DNA of 64,000 nt from Lentibacillus sp. Marseille-P4043 (GCF_900258515.1 NZ_LT984884.1:1151290-1215289), one strand, 5' to 3'. Shown: positions 46,938 to 56,790, counted from the stretch's first letter. Numbers and translations: made by a program. Notes: generated from the sequence alone by a model not told the origin.

Positions 46938-47945
46938 ATGGAAAGAAATGCTTATTTTGATAACGCGAAACTTGCATTGATTTTTCTAGTAGTATTTGGT
47001 CATATGATTCAACCATTTACTAGCGATTTGCACAGCATCAACACGTTGTATATGTGGATTTATACTTTTCATATGCCCGCGTTTATTTTCTTATCAGGAT
47101 TTTTTGCAAAAGGATCAGGAAATAAAGATTATATTATGAAACTAGCCAAAAAACTTTTACTACCGTATATTATTTTCCAAATCTTGTATACAGTGTTTTA
47201 TTTCTATATTGGAAAAGATGATTGGCAAACAGGAATATTTTATCCACAGTGGTCATTGTGGTTTTTATTTAGTCTGTTTAGCTGGCACATGCTGTTATAT
47301 TGGTTCAAAAAGATACCAGCTGTTTTAAGTGTGATAATTGCTATTCAATTAGGATTAATTGTTGGTTACTTTGGGGATATCGGTCATACGTTTAGTTTGT
47401 CACGTACGTTTGTCTTTTTTCCGTTTTTCTTACTTGGTTATTGGTTGAAAACGGACCATGTTTTACTGCTGAAAAAGAAGGGCGTTAAAATCGCATCCTT
47501 AGTTATCATGCTGTCTGTTGCGACTGCAATTTATTTTGTACCAGATATGAATACTGGCTGGCTGTTGGCATCCAAATCATATGGAATGCTTGGAATGCCG
47601 GAGTATGGTGGTCTTGCACGATTACTTGTGTACGTAACCTCTGCACTAATGGCAGTGAGTATACTAGCCTGGATACCAAAAAGCAAAAATAGATTAACTG
47701 TTTTGGGGACACGAACACTCTATGTTTATTTGTTGCATGGCTTTTTCATCCAAATTTTCCGAGAAACACAGTTGTTTGAAATAAATAATGCGCTTGACCT
47801 GATTGGATTAGCTGTGATTTCCGCAACGATTGTCCTTGTATTATCAAGTAAAGCGATACAAGGGGTTTGGCAGCCATTCATTGAAGGGAAGACATCTATT
47901 ATAAGAGGTGTCTTTGGGAGAAAAGCAGAACACAACCAGACCTAA
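46938..47945 (+). CDS. membrane acyltransferase (acyltransferase 3 family)
   Basis: Polytopic membrane protein of 335 residues with about ten hydrophobic segments. The N-terminal signature RNAYFDNAKLALIFLVVFGH carries the catalytic-type histidine, and HMPAFIFLSGFFAKGSG follows. Members O-acetylate sugars, peptidoglycan or exported polysaccharide. The ATG at 46938 is preceded by AAAGGGG; the frame's upstream 51 codons have no homology or ribosome site. The RmlD-like gene begins 42 bases later on the same strand, which suggests a surface-sugar context. The acceptor is unknown. Confidence 0.85.
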   Translation: MERNAYFDNAKLALIFLVVFGHMIQPFTSDLHSINTLYMWIYTFHMPAFIFLSGFFAKGSGNKDYIMKLAKKLLLPYIIFQILYTVFYFYIGKDDWQTGIFYPQWSLWFLFSLFSWHMLLYWFKKIPAVLSVIIAIQLGLIVGYFGDIGHTFSLSRTFVFFPFFLLGYWLKTDHVLLLKKKGVKIASLVIMLSVATAIYFVPDMNTGWLLASKSYGMLGMPEYGGLARLLVYVTSALMAVSILAWIPKSKNRLTVLGTRTLYVYLLHGFFIQIFRETQLFEINNALDLIGLAVISATIVLVLSSKAIQGVWQPFIEGKTSIIRGVFGRKAEHNQT

Positions 47946-47987
47946 CACATGATTTCAAATTTAAGCAGCAAGGGGAAGGTGAATGAA

Positions 47988-48806
47988 ATGAAGATTTGTG
48001 TATTCGGAGCTAATGGTTATCTTGGTGCTTCGGTATATAAGCAATTAAAACATGTAGAAGCAGATGAAGTGGTTGGAACTTATTTACAAGAGCCGGCATT
48101 ATCAGATGGTCTTGTTAAGTTAGATGTCAATCAGCCGGAATCTTTTTCAGAGTTCTATAAGAAGGAAAATCCGGATGTCGTTGTTTGGGCAGTTATGAGT
48201 GGACCAAATGAACACAAATTAACAGATCAAGGGTTGATGCACTTGATCACACACCTGACACCCAAAACAAAATTGATCTACCTCTCATCTGACGTTGTTT
48301 TCTCGGATGGGAATGGTCCATATGATGAGTCGGATTCATTGTCTAATTTACCTGAGGATCATTCGTTTAGTAATTATACAAATGGGAAAGTAAAAGCAGA
48401 GCGCCTGATTAATAATGAACTAACAAACTATGTTATTTTACGGGCTGGTCCGATTTATGGGGAGAACGGAATTGGTAGACTTGATGAACGAACAGATCAA
48501 TTATCCTATCATTTACGCTCGGGAAAACCAATTGAATTCCGCGATGACTTGGTTCGGACGTTTGTTCACATTGATGATTTAACAAAAGTAATCGAAGAAA
48601 TGATTTATAATGACGTGACAGGAGTTTATCACGTTGGGCAAGATGTGAGTCAGAGTTTCTATAAGTTTATGAAAGCAACGGCGAAACAACTAGGTTATGA
48701 TGATTTGCTAGTGAAAAAAGCTAGTGAAGCAGAAAGAGTCGATACTGAAATTCCAAAAGATACCTCGTTAGTAACAGACAGAATTAAACAGGTTATCAAC
48801 ATATAA
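47988..48806 (+). CDS. NAD(P)-dependent sugar reductase/epimerase, RmlD-like
   Basis: Extended short-chain dehydrogenase of 272 residues. The nucleotide-binding motif is FGANGYLGASVY near residue 6, and the catalytic YxxxK is in NYTNGKVKAE near residue 137. It has the RmlD-type pattern KLIYLSSDVVFSDGNGPYDE and RAGPIYGENG. RmlD makes dTDP-L-rhamnose, but other rml genes are absent here and many relatives have other substrates. The start is ATG 47988, six bases after AAGGTG. It is probably cotranscribed with the acyltransferase. Confidence 0.82.
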   Translation: MKICVFGANGYLGASVYKQLKHVEADEVVGTYLQEPALSDGLVKLDVNQPESFSEFYKKENPDVVVWAVMSGPNEHKLTDQGLMHLITHLTPKTKLIYLSSDVVFSDGNGPYDESDSLSNLPEDHSFSNYTNGKVKAERLINNELTNYVILRAGPIYGENGIGRLDERTDQLSYHLRSGKPIEFRDDLVRTFVHIDDLTKVIEEMIYNDVTGVYHVGQDVSQSFYKFMKATAKQLGYDDLLVKKASEAERVDTEIPKDTSLVTDRIKQVINI

Positions 48807-48811
48807 TCAAA

Positions 48812-48855
48812 AAAAGCAGCCATCACAGCAAATTAAAACTGTGACGGCTGCTTTT
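48812..48855 (+). terminator. intrinsic terminator after the RmlD-like gene
   Basis: AAAGCAGCC-A-TCACAG pairs with CTGTGA-C-GGCTGCTTT, with a TTTTTC end. Confidence 0.9.
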
Positions 48856-48916
48856 TCATTTCGTAGTGTTTGTTGCTATTTAATGCGTAGTTGCTAGAAA
48901 TTGCGACATAACTGCA

Positions 48917-49509
48917 GGGCTCTTTTCTATAAGTACGCGCATTTCCCACCGTCCGGGATCGCTCCGGGTGGATGCTTTCCGCGGGCACGGCCTCAGCCTC
49001 CTTGCCCCGGCGAGGGGTATGTCGACGTTGTCCGCAAAGGACGGTTTTAGTCGACCCTCCTTTTCAAACCACTCTGCGGGGTCTTCGGACACGTGCTGGG
49101 GCTGCGCTAACTCGCCCCACCGAAAACCATTGTTCCCGCAGGACAAGGAAGGCTACGTCAGCGATACATCGCACGAAGAAAAAGTGCTTTTCTTTTTCGA
49201 GGAGTCACCACCCTCCACTCACCCGGACTAGTGAAGTGGTAGAATGTGGCTTGGTAGAACACATGCACCTACAGTTAATAGTAGTAAATGCAAAACCAGT
49301 GGAGGAAATACGCGGAGACTCCTGGGGGAGGAAAGGCCTAGATGAGACCCCGCAGTGCGGAAGGGGAACAAAGGCTAAGGTCGCCACGTCCTGTGGCAAC
49401 GCCTTTGTGACCAACGTCGTGTTGGCCTGAGGAGGCTCAGCAGCCGCCCCCAGAAAGCGTAGTGTATTTCCGGAACGGCGAGGGAGCAATTTCTTAGTTA
49501 CTTCGCATT
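48917..49509. repeat. large modular hairpin repeat, copy C (modules M1, M2 and M3)
   Basis: Collinear with copy A (3619-4066) from GGGCTCTTTTCTATAAGTAC to ATTTCTTAGTTACTTCGCAT, with close to full identity. It differs by three insertions. M1 (49002-49070) and M2 (49098-49131) are shared with copy B. M3 (49144-49203) is unique and bordered by GGA on both sides. M1 and M3 contain their own small inverted repeats (GTCGAC; CGAAGAAAAAG with CTTTTTCG). It lies between convergent genes. High GC, no supported gene. Confidence 0.88.
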
Positions 49510-49530
49510 TTATAGCCATTGTGTCAAAAG

Positions 49531-49583
49531 CAACAAATGTTTTCGATGGGGCGAGTAATCGCAGTCCCAATCTTTTAGAAAAC
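49531..49583. repeat. 53-base tail repeat, copy 2
   Basis: One mismatch to 9239-9291. It lies 22 bases after copy C and 4 bases before the stop of the YjiH-type gene. Confidence 0.85.
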
Positions 49584-49587
49584 GAAT

Positions 49588-50937
49588 TTAAAAAATAATA
49601 TGTGCAATCAATGTAATAATCGGTAGTGTGATAAGGGTTCGTAGTAAAAAGATAATAAATAGATCTTTGAATGATACTGGTACTTTGGAACCTAGTAACA
49701 ATCCACCGACTTCAGACATGTAAATGAGCTGTGTTACAGACAATGCGGCAATGATAAATCTGGTAATCTCAGCATCGATGGATGAGCCAATTATTGCTGG
49801 CAGGAACATATCGGCAAATCCAACCAATATTGTTTCCGATGCAGCCTCTGCAAATGGTACTTGCATAACTTCCAACAGTGGAATAAACGGTACCCCAAGC
49901 CATTGGAAAAATGGAGTGTATTCGGCAATGACCAGTGCAACCAGGCCAAATGCCATTACAACTGGCGCAACACCCATCCACATGTCCAGGATATTTTGAC
50001 CGCCTTCTTTGAAAAATTTCCAGACACTTGATTCTTTTTTGGCTTGGTCAAGTGCTTTTTGATAACCGAAAGTAAGGCTATTATGTCCTTCAGGGATCTG
50101 CTCCTCAATATCACCCTCCGCCTCATTAATATATGTATTTGGTTTGCGGGATAATGGTGGTATGCGCGGCATGATCAACGCAGCGATAAATCCGGCAATA
50201 AGTACAGTTGCATAAAACGGCACAAACATGTTGATAAGCCCAACTTGATCAATGACAACTAATGTAAAGGTGATTGAAACGACGGAAAATGTTGTTCCGA
50301 TAACTGCCGCTTCCCGTTTTGTATAATAACCGTCTTCATACTGTTTGCTTGTTAATAATACGCCAATTGTTCCGTCACCAATCCAAGAAGCAAGCGAATC
50401 AATGGATGAACGGCCTGGCAACTTAAATAATGGGCGCATGATTTTTGTCATCAATGTTCCGAATAAATCGAGCAATCCAAAATTCATTAATAACGGTAAA
50501 AATAAACCAGCAAATAAAAACACAGCAAATAATACATGCAATAAATCACCGAGCAGCATTTGACCAGTGCTTTCTCCATAAACAGCTTCCGGACCAAGCT
50601 GGAAATATACCATCACAGCAAATATCGCTGCCAATACCCTTGTTACTGTCCAAAAGGCACTAACATAGAATAATTGCTGAAAAAATGGTGTCTTTTGGAA
50701 GGCAGCTTGCCCCGCTATTTTTGCGATCACTGTCATAATGGCAGTGATTACGATAATAATCATCATGATAGCTGATAACTGATTAGCTAGTACATCCTGG
50801 ACCCAATTGGCTAAAACCGCAATGGGAATGGTAAATCCATCATCTGTTGGGACTGGTGTCATAAATAAAAAGACACCGAGTAATGATGGGATAATAAATT
50901 TGAGGTGGTCACTTAGTGCGTATTTTTTTGATTTCAT
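49588..50937 (-). CDS. YjiH family membrane protein (nucleoside-recognition/Gate domain)
   Basis: Polytopic membrane protein of 449 residues with about ten hydrophobic segments. The Gate-type motif region is PLFKLPGRSSIDSLASWIGD near residue 170, and the paired motif ASETILVGFADMFLPAIIGS is near residue 365. This is the layout of YjiH and spore-protein SpmA/SpmB relatives. Transport substrate and role are unknown. ATG start at 50937 with GGGGGAAG upstream. Monocistronic. Confidence 0.85.
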   Translation of the reverse strand: MKSKKYALSDHLKFIIPSLLGVFLFMTPVPTDDGFTIPIAVLANWVQDVLANQLSAIMMIIIVITAIMTVIAKIAGQAAFQKTPFFQQLFYVSAFWTVTRVLAAIFAVMVYFQLGPEAVYGESTGQMLLGDLLHVLFAVFLFAGLFLPLLMNFGLLDLFGTLMTKIMRPLFKLPGRSSIDSLASWIGDGTIGVLLTSKQYEDGYYTKREAAVIGTTFSVVSITFTLVVIDQVGLINMFVPFYATVLIAGFIAALIMPRIPPLSRKPNTYINEAEGDIEEQIPEGHNSLTFGYQKALDQAKKESSVWKFFKEGGQNILDMWMGVAPVVMAFGLVALVIAEYTPFFQWLGVPFIPLLEVMQVPFAEAASETILVGFADMFLPAIIGSSIDAEITRFIIAALSVTQLIYMSEVGGLLLGSKVPVSFKDLFIIFLLRTLITLPIITLIAHIIF

Positions 50938-51240
50938 GTTCTTCCCCCTAAGTCGAAAACAGCATTTTCTTTTTATTATAAAGAGAATTGGTTATATAAG
51001 CAATTCAATTTTCTAAAAAGAGTGATTAGTCATACATAAATGATATGTTAACTTTTAGCATATACTATTTATTCTACAGGCTAATAGAAAGTTAAGCTAG
51101 GGTTAAATTAATTTTTATGAATAAAAATGTATAAATATAAATTATAAATACAAAAGATAGTACTCGAATAAACTAATAGTAACCTTGAAAATGTTTAGAT
51201 TTGCTAGCATTACGGGAAAAGTGAGTTGAGGTGTTAATTC
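50938..51240. other. AT-rich divergent intergenic region
   Basis: Upstream region of both the YjiH-type and the AarF-type genes. No hairpin, riboswitch, repeat or convincing -35/-10 pair was recognised. Confidence 0.5.
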
Positions 51241-52884
51241 GTGCAAAGCTCATTAAAATATAATGTCTTCTATCGTTGTACGGTCATCGTTTGGATGGCA
51301 TTGAAATTTATTTTTCAGTTATACATATTTCATCTGAGACACCGGGTATGGGATGAACAGACACGGCAAAAGTGGAACGATCTGTTAAGCAAAATGGCTA
51401 GTGAATATCGCGAGAAAGCTATTAGATTGGGTGGCGTATTAATTAAGGTGGGGCAGTTTTTAAGTACACGGGCTGATTTCATGCCGGAAGTGTTTATCCG
51501 CGAGTTAACTGGCCTTGTTGATCGTGTCCCACCAGCACCATTTTCCTATGCAAAAGGGGTAATGGAAAAAGAATGGGGCGGCAGTGTTGATGATCATTTA
51601 TCAGAATTGCTAGAGAAGCCGATAGCATCTGCGTCAATTGGACAAGTCTATCAGGCGAAATTGAATGATGGAACACTTGTCGCTATCAAAGTACGACGTT
51701 ACCGGGTAAAAGAAATTTTTCAAATTGACTTTAAAGCACTAAAAATTGTCTTTTGGTTGATCCGTATCTTAACATCGTTTGGAAAAAAGGCAAATTTACA
51801 TGCACTGTACCGGGAATTGATTTTTGTGATGGAACGGGAGCTTGACTTTGAACAAGAATTAAACTTTGGTACGTATTTTAAGGAAAGATATACAGATTAT
51901 CCGTCCATCCATATCCCAACGTATTATGAGGATTTATGCACCAATAAAGTTCTTGTAATGGAATGGATAAAGGGTGCAAAGATAACAGATACAGCTTACA
52001 TGGCCGAGCATCATATAAGTACAAAACAAACAGCTAATATTTTATTTGATTTTTATTTTGATCAGTTTTTCAATCCAGGTTATTTCCATGCCGATCCACA
52101 TGCTGGAAATGTGCTTCTGCAAGAGGATGGAACTATTGCAATTATCGATTTTGGTATGATTGGCGAAATCCGGCGGCAGGACACCCAACATTTTAAGCGG
52201 TTGGTTCAAGGGATAATTCTCGATGATTATGACAAAATATTAAAAACGCTGGACGAAATGCATTTTATTTTACCAAATGCTGACCGTGACAAGCTAATTA
52301 AGATGCTAAAACAGACAATAGACATGTATCAGAATGGTTCATTAAAACAAATGGATGCTCATACAATGGAACAATTAAAGGATGAAATACAAGTCTTTGT
52401 TAAGGAACAGCCGATCCAATTATCAGCTGATTATGCCTACTTGGGCAGAGCAATTTCCATTGTACTTGGTGTTTTGTTTGGTATTTACCCAGAAATTGAC
52501 ATTGGTAAATGGGCCAAACCAAAAATTAAGCAATGGTTTGGCGGCAAAGGTTTTATTGATTCCATTTATAAACAAATTGCCAAAGATGCAGCAAAGCCGA
52601 TTCTCTCCTTCCCTAATGCACTGTTAAATTGGCTGGAAAGTGGAGAAAAAGACAGGAAGTGGCAAAAGGAGAAGCAACATACACAGTTAATGCATCATTT
52701 TTATTTACTTCTCGAAATAATTAGTTTTATGATGATAATAGGTGGTGTGATAACAGGAATTGTTGCAAGCCGTCTTGGTATGCCAACTGTTAACATAGGA
52801 AGTATTGCTGTTACGATTATCTTTTTTGTTGTGTTGAATATTTTCTTCATTAAGCATTATCGTTTGATCCAATCAACTAAATAG
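51241..52884 (+). CDS. ABC1/AarF (UbiB-like) atypical kinase
   Basis: Protein-kinase-like membrane-associated ATPase of 547 residues. The UbiB-family KxGQ motif is in LIKVGQFLSTRADFMP near residue 68 and the Ala-rich nucleotide loop is in IASASIGQVYQAKL. ADPHAGN and IIDFGMIG are the catalytic and metal-binding loops. Two C-terminal hydrophobic helices (about 490-545) anchor it. The family supports isoprenoid-quinone or lipid metabolism. GTG start 51241 behind GAGGTG. The phasin-like gene follows after 12 bases. Confidence 0.92.
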   Translation: MQSSLKYNVFYRCTVIVWMALKFIFQLYIFHLRHRVWDEQTRQKWNDLLSKMASEYREKAIRLGGVLIKVGQFLSTRADFMPEVFIRELTGLVDRVPPAPFSYAKGVMEKEWGGSVDDHLSELLEKPIASASIGQVYQAKLNDGTLVAIKVRRYRVKEIFQIDFKALKIVFWLIRILTSFGKKANLHALYRELIFVMERELDFEQELNFGTYFKERYTDYPSIHIPTYYEDLCTNKVLVMEWIKGAKITDTAYMAEHHISTKQTANILFDFYFDQFFNPGYFHADPHAGNVLLQEDGTIAIIDFGMIGEIRRQDTQHFKRLVQGIILDDYDKILKTLDEMHFILPNADRDKLIKMLKQTIDMYQNGSLKQMDAHTMEQLKDEIQVFVKEQPIQLSADYAYLGRAISIVLGVLFGIYPEIDIGKWAKPKIKQWFGGKGFIDSIYKQIAKDAAKPILSFPNALLNWLESGEKDRKWQKEKQHTQLMHHFYLLLEIISFMMIIGGVITGIVASRLGMPTVNIGSIAVTIIFFVVLNIFFIKHYRLIQSTK

Positions 52885-52896
52885 GGAGGTTTCAAA

Positions 52897-53196
52897 ATGG
52901 GTGACTTATTGAGAAAGGGATTTTTATTAGGATTAGGTGCAGCAGTAAGCGGTAAGGAAAAGTTGGAGAGCAAGCTGAAGGAACTAGTGGATAAAAATGA
53001 ATTAACACAGGAACAAGCGCGGACCGTATTGCGAAATTTCGTTGATAAGGGTGAAATGAAAAAAGACGAATGGAGCGATAAGCAATACGAACAAACACAG
53101 CAGATGGTGAAGGATCTAGGTATCGCTACCAAAGAGGATATCGATGCCTTACGTGCACGGATCAAGGAACTAGAGGAAAAAGTGAATTTAGAGTAA
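52897..53196 (+). CDS. phasin-like / PHA synthesis regulator-like coiled-coil protein
   Basis: A 99-residue protein with a short hydrophobic N-terminus (LLRKGFLLGLGAAVSGKEKL) and a helical charged remainder ending in a coiled coil (DIDALRARIKELEEKVNLE). It resembles the small phasin-family proteins that neighbour AarF genes in Bacillaceae. No PHA genes are visible here, so a granule role is not supported by context. AGGGAGG precedes the ATG. Same operon as the AarF kinase. Confidence 0.75.
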   Translation: MGDLLRKGFLLGLGAAVSGKEKLESKLKELVDKNELTQEQARTVLRNFVDKGEMKKDEWSDKQYEQTQQMVKDLGIATKEDIDALRARIKELEEKVNLE

Positions 53197-53214
53197 GAAG
53201 CGTAAGAAGCAAAA

Positions 53215-53250
53215 GCGAAAAGTGCCAATGAGGCGCTTTTCGCTTTTTTA
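53215..53250 (+). terminator. intrinsic terminator after the phasin-like gene
   Basis: GCGAAAAGTGCC pairs with GGCGCTTTTCGC over a 5-base loop, followed by TTTTTTA. Array A4 starts about 28 bases later. Confidence 0.92.
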
Positions 53251-53278
53251 GTTTTGGTCTTTTTGTAACGTTCTATCT

Positions 53279-53983
53279 GGAACATCGGCATCGGAGCGAA
53301 AGCATCGTCCCGAGCGCGAGGAACATCGGCGCGAGAACGAAAATATCGTCCGGAGCGCGAGGAGCATCGGCGGGAGAGCAGGGAACATCGGCGGGAAAAC
53401 AGGAAACATCGGCGGGAAAGCAGAAAAATCGGCGTGAGAGGAGAAACATCGGCGGGAAAGCAGAAATATCGGCGCGAGAGGAGAAACATCGGCGCGAGAG
53501 GAGAAACATCGGCGCCAAAGCAGGAACATCGGCGCCAAAGCAGAAACATCGGCGCCAAAGCAGGGAACATCGGCGCCAAAGCAGAAACATCGGCGCCAAA
53601 GCAGGGAACATCGGCGCCAAAGCAGGGAACATCGGCGCGAGAGGAGAAACATCGGCGGGAAAGCAGAAATATCGGCGCCAAAGCAGAAACATCGGCGCCA
53701 AAGCAGGAACATCGGCGCCAAAGCAGAAACATCGGCGCCAAAGCAGGAAACATCGGCGGGAAAGCAGAAATATCGGCGCCAAAGCAGGAACATCGGCGGG
53801 AAAGCAGGAACATCGGCGCCAAAGCAGGAAACATCGGCGGGAAAGCAGGAACAACGTCGCCAAAGCAGGAACATCGGCGCAAAAGCAGAAACATCGGCGG
53901 GAAAGCAGGAACATCGGCGGGAAAGCAGGAACATCGGCGGGAAAGCAGAAATATCGGCGCCAAAGCAGGGAACATCGTCTGGA
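53279..53983. repeat. tandem array A4, about 35 units of 20-21 bp
   Basis: Plus-strand units read AACATCGGCGCCAAAGCAGG or AACATCGGCGGGAAAGCAGG, with a third form GCGCGAGAGGAGAA. The three forms are interspersed, which points to shuffling or conversion rather than simple block growth. The first and last units carry CATCGTCC/CATCGTCT. It is the longest array in the window and fills most of the gap between the phasin-like gene and the oxidase operon. Long open frames on both strands are by-products of the stop-free repeat. Confidence 0.95.
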
Positions 53984-54157
53984 ATCACATCTTATATCTA
54001 TTATGAAAAAACAACAACCTTTTAGAAACCGCCTTTCGTTTTCAGTATGAGGTTTGATCTCTCCCATGTTTAGAAAACGACTTTGCTGGGAATCGCAACA
54101 TTAGTTATTCATTCGAGTAGCATATGTCACCATACGTTAAAAAGGTTGCTGGTACTA

Positions 54158-54844
54158 ATGAAACGTTTACTTTTACTGCCTATTTTTCTATTGCTGGCAG
54201 GATGTAACATAACGACATTGAATCCCAAAAGTGATACGGCCAGTGAGCAATCATTTTTAATTTGGTTTAGTTTTGGATTAATGATGATTGTTGTGGTTGT
54301 CGTTTTTGTGTTGTTTATTCGATTCTTTATGAAATACCGCTACACAGAAGCTAAAAAGGATTTCTTACCACAGGATGTGCATGGAAATCTGAAATTGGAA
54401 ATCACATGGACTGTTTTACCAATTCTATTGCTTATCATTCTAGCTGTACCGACAATTGCGATTACATATGATCAATCGCCAGGGCCAAAATCAAGCGAAC
54501 AGCAAGAACATATTGATGTTTACGTAACAGCACAGCAGTATTTATGGACGTTTAAACATGAGAATGGCAAAGAGGATAGGAATAAATTAGTGCTACCAGC
54601 AGGAAAGCCGGTTGTCTTCCACTTAAAGTCCAAGGATGTGATTCATTCGTTTTGGGTACCTGCCTTAGGTGGCAAAGTGGATGTACTGCCTGGCAAAGAA
54701 TTGACGTATCAAATTAACAATCCACAAAAAGGTTCGTATGAGGGCAAATGTGCGGAATACTGTGGTATCGGACATGGAGATATGCGGTTTGATGCAGAAG
54801 TAGTAGCGATGGATGTTTATCAACAATATCTTGCGCGTGAATGA
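54158..54844 (+). CDS. cytochrome c oxidase subunit II (lipoprotein, CuA)
   Basis: Membrane-anchored electron-entry subunit of a haem-copper oxidase, 228 residues. It has a signal peptide with lipobox LLAGC (MKRLLLLPIFLLLAGC), two membrane helices (about 38-60 and 85-105), and a cupredoxin domain with the complete CuA set: H in IHSFWVP and CAEYCGIGHGDM. Intact CuA argues for cytochrome c rather than quinol as donor. No C-terminal cytochrome c domain is present, unlike Bacillus caa3 oxidase. ATG 54158 is chosen because it begins the signal peptide; the ribosome site AAAAAGG is a little distant. Confidence 0.88.
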   Translation: MKRLLLLPIFLLLAGCNITTLNPKSDTASEQSFLIWFSFGLMMIVVVVVFVLFIRFFMKYRYTEAKKDFLPQDVHGNLKLEITWTVLPILLLIILAVPTIAITYDQSPGPKSSEQQEHIDVYVTAQQYLWTFKHENGKEDRNKLVLPAGKPVVFHLKSKDVIHSFWVPALGGKVDVLPGKELTYQINNPQKGSYEGKCAEYCGIGHGDMRFDAEVVAMDVYQQYLARE

Positions 54845-54867
54845 TTCGTGTCGAAAGGGTGAGGGCG

Positions 54868-56790
54868 TTGAATTTTTCGCTTTTTGGGAAAGCAATTTAT
54901 ATGCCAACAGATGTGCTGGCTGCCTGGATTTTTACTGTGATAGCTGGATTGGCTCTTGTATTTTTGGTGGTAAAGAACAAAAAGCTAGGCATCATTTGGG
55001 AGTATATTAGAACTACAAATCACCGTAAAATTGGAACATTATATATTCTGTTTGGTGTCGTCTTTTTCCTTCGAGCAGGAATCGATGCTTTGCTCATTCG
55101 CACGCAATTAGCTTTTCCGAACAATGACTTTTGGGTATTTCAACATGAAAAGTACAGTGAGTTATTCACAACCCATGGCACGATGATGATCTTTTTTGCT
55201 GCGATGCCTTTGTTGTTAGGGTTAATGAATGTTGTTGTTCCATTGCAAATTGGTGCTAAAGATTTAGCATTTCCTTTTTTAAATGCAGTTGGATTTTGGC
55301 TATTTTTGTTTGGTGCTATATTCTTCAACATTGGGTTCTTTTTTAATACGACACCAGATGTAGGGTGGACTGGTTATGCACCACTATCAACTTCCGAGTA
55401 TACTCCTGATGCAGGGACAGACTATTATGTTTTTGGTGTGCAGATTTCTGGGCTGGGCACTATTTTTACGGCACTTAATATGATCATTACCATTATCAGA
55501 CATCGTGCACCTGGGATGAAATTAACGCGGATGCCACTTTTTCCTTGGGCAGCATTAATTACTTCGTTTTTAATGGTGGTAGCTTTTACTGTGTTAGCAA
55601 TCGCATTGTACTTGTTAATGTTTGATCGTCTATTTGGTGCGAGCATATTTTCCGGAGATGAAGGGAATCCGGTTTACTGGCAGCATTTGTTTTGGGTTTT
55701 TGGTCATCCGGAAGTATATATTATTGCACTACCAGCGTTTGGCATTTTCTCTGACATTATCACGACGTTTTCCAGGAAGCGTATTTTTGGCTATCCAGCA
55801 ATGGTTATTTCGCTATCCTTGATTGGGTTTTTAGGTTTTATGGTTTGGGCACACCATATGTTCACAGTTGGTTTAGGTCCAATGGCAAATACATTTTTCG
55901 CGATTACATCGATGCTGATTGCAATTCCAACTGGTATTAAAATTTTTAACTGGTTGTTTACGATACGGGGTGGTGTGATCAGAGTAACAACGCCAATGTT
56001 ATTTGCTTTAGGATTTATTCCATCATTTGTAATGGGTGGTGTTACTGGGGTGATGCTTAGTGTCTCAGCAGCAGATTTCCAGTTCCATGATTCCTATTTC
56101 GTTGTCGCGCATTTTCATTATGTCATTATTGCCTCAACCATTTTAGGGATTTTTGGTGGCCTTTATTATTGGTATCCAAAGATTACTGGTTATCAGCTAG
56201 ATGAAAAGTTGGGTAAATGGCATTTTTGGTTGTTTATCATTGGGTTTCATTTAACATTTTTCCCGATGCATATTTCCGGGTTAGAAGGTATGCCACGCCG
56301 TGTTTATACGTATGGAGCAAATGATGGTGTCTCCGGATTGAATTTTACAAGTACGATTGGCGCCTTTTTAATGGGAATGAGTATGTTGTTTGTGATATGG
56401 AATGTGTATAAGACACATACAAAAGGAAAAAAAGCTGGCAATGATCCATGGAATGGCCGGACATTAGAGTGGACCGTCCCATCCCCATCTACGGAGGATA
56501 CTTTTGAACCAATGCCGATTGTTGACCAACTAGATCCATATTGGTATGCCAAAGTGGAAAATAGGTCATTACGTACGACGACAGACACACGCCCTGCTCC
56601 AATATCTGTATCTACAATCATACCGATAACAATGTCATTTTCCGTATTTATTATATGTCTTGGCTTGACGTATTCGTGGTATGTTCTTGCTGTAGCTGGT
56701 GGTATTGCTGTTCTAAGTTTATTTGTAATTCGGTCATTAACGGATGAGCGGCAGGCATATTATGGAGAGGGGGAGAAGGTCGATGAATGA
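54868..56790 (+). CDS. haem-copper oxidase subunit I
   Basis: Catalytic, proton-pumping subunit of a terminal oxidase, about 640 residues with 14-15 membrane helices. Haem and CuB ligands are visible: H in TTHGTMMIFF, FGHPEVYIIALP (H and cross-linked Y), WAHHMF (two H), and HFHYVI (two H). K-channel T and E residues seem present. The extra N-terminal helix and length recall QoxB, but subunit II has CuA. The frame overlaps the subunit II stop at 54841; TTG 54868 gives the better N-terminus (NFSLFGKAIYMPTD) behind GAAAGGGTGAGGG. It overlaps subunit III by 8 bases. Confidence 0.9.
   Translation: MNFSLFGKAIYMPTDVLAAWIFTVIAGLALVFLVVKNKKLGIIWEYIRTTNHRKIGTLYILFGVVFFLRAGIDALLIRTQLAFPNNDFWVFQHEKYSELFTTHGTMMIFFAAMPLLLGLMNVVVPLQIGAKDLAFPFLNAVGFWLFLFGAIFFNIGFFFNTTPDVGWTGYAPLSTSEYTPDAGTDYYVFGVQISGLGTIFTALNMIITIIRHRAPGMKLTRMPLFPWAALITSFLMVVAFTVLAIALYLLMFDRLFGASIFSGDEGNPVYWQHLFWVFGHPEVYIIALPAFGIFSDIITTFSRKRIFGYPAMVISLSLIGFLGFMVWAHHMFTVGLGPMANTFFAITSMLIAIPTGIKIFNWLFTIRGGVIRVTTPMLFALGFIPSFVMGGVTGVMLSVSAADFQFHDSYFVVAHFHYVIIASTILGIFGGLYYWYPKITGYQLDEKLGKWHFWLFIIGFHLTFFPMHISGLEGMPRRVYTYGANDGVSGLNFTSTIGAFLMGMSMLFVIWNVYKTHTKGKKAGNDPWNGRTLEWTVPSPSTEDTFEPMPIVDQLDPYWYAKVENRSLRTTTDTRPAPISVSTIIPITMSFSVFIICLGLTYSWYVLAVAGGIAVLSLFVIRSLTDERQAYYGEGEKVDE

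Noticed and set aside
53248..54067. Cys/Arg/Phe-rich or Lys/Arg-rich proteins in array A4
   Set aside because: Open on both strands and in several frames at once; starts fall in repeat units or in the next promoter region.
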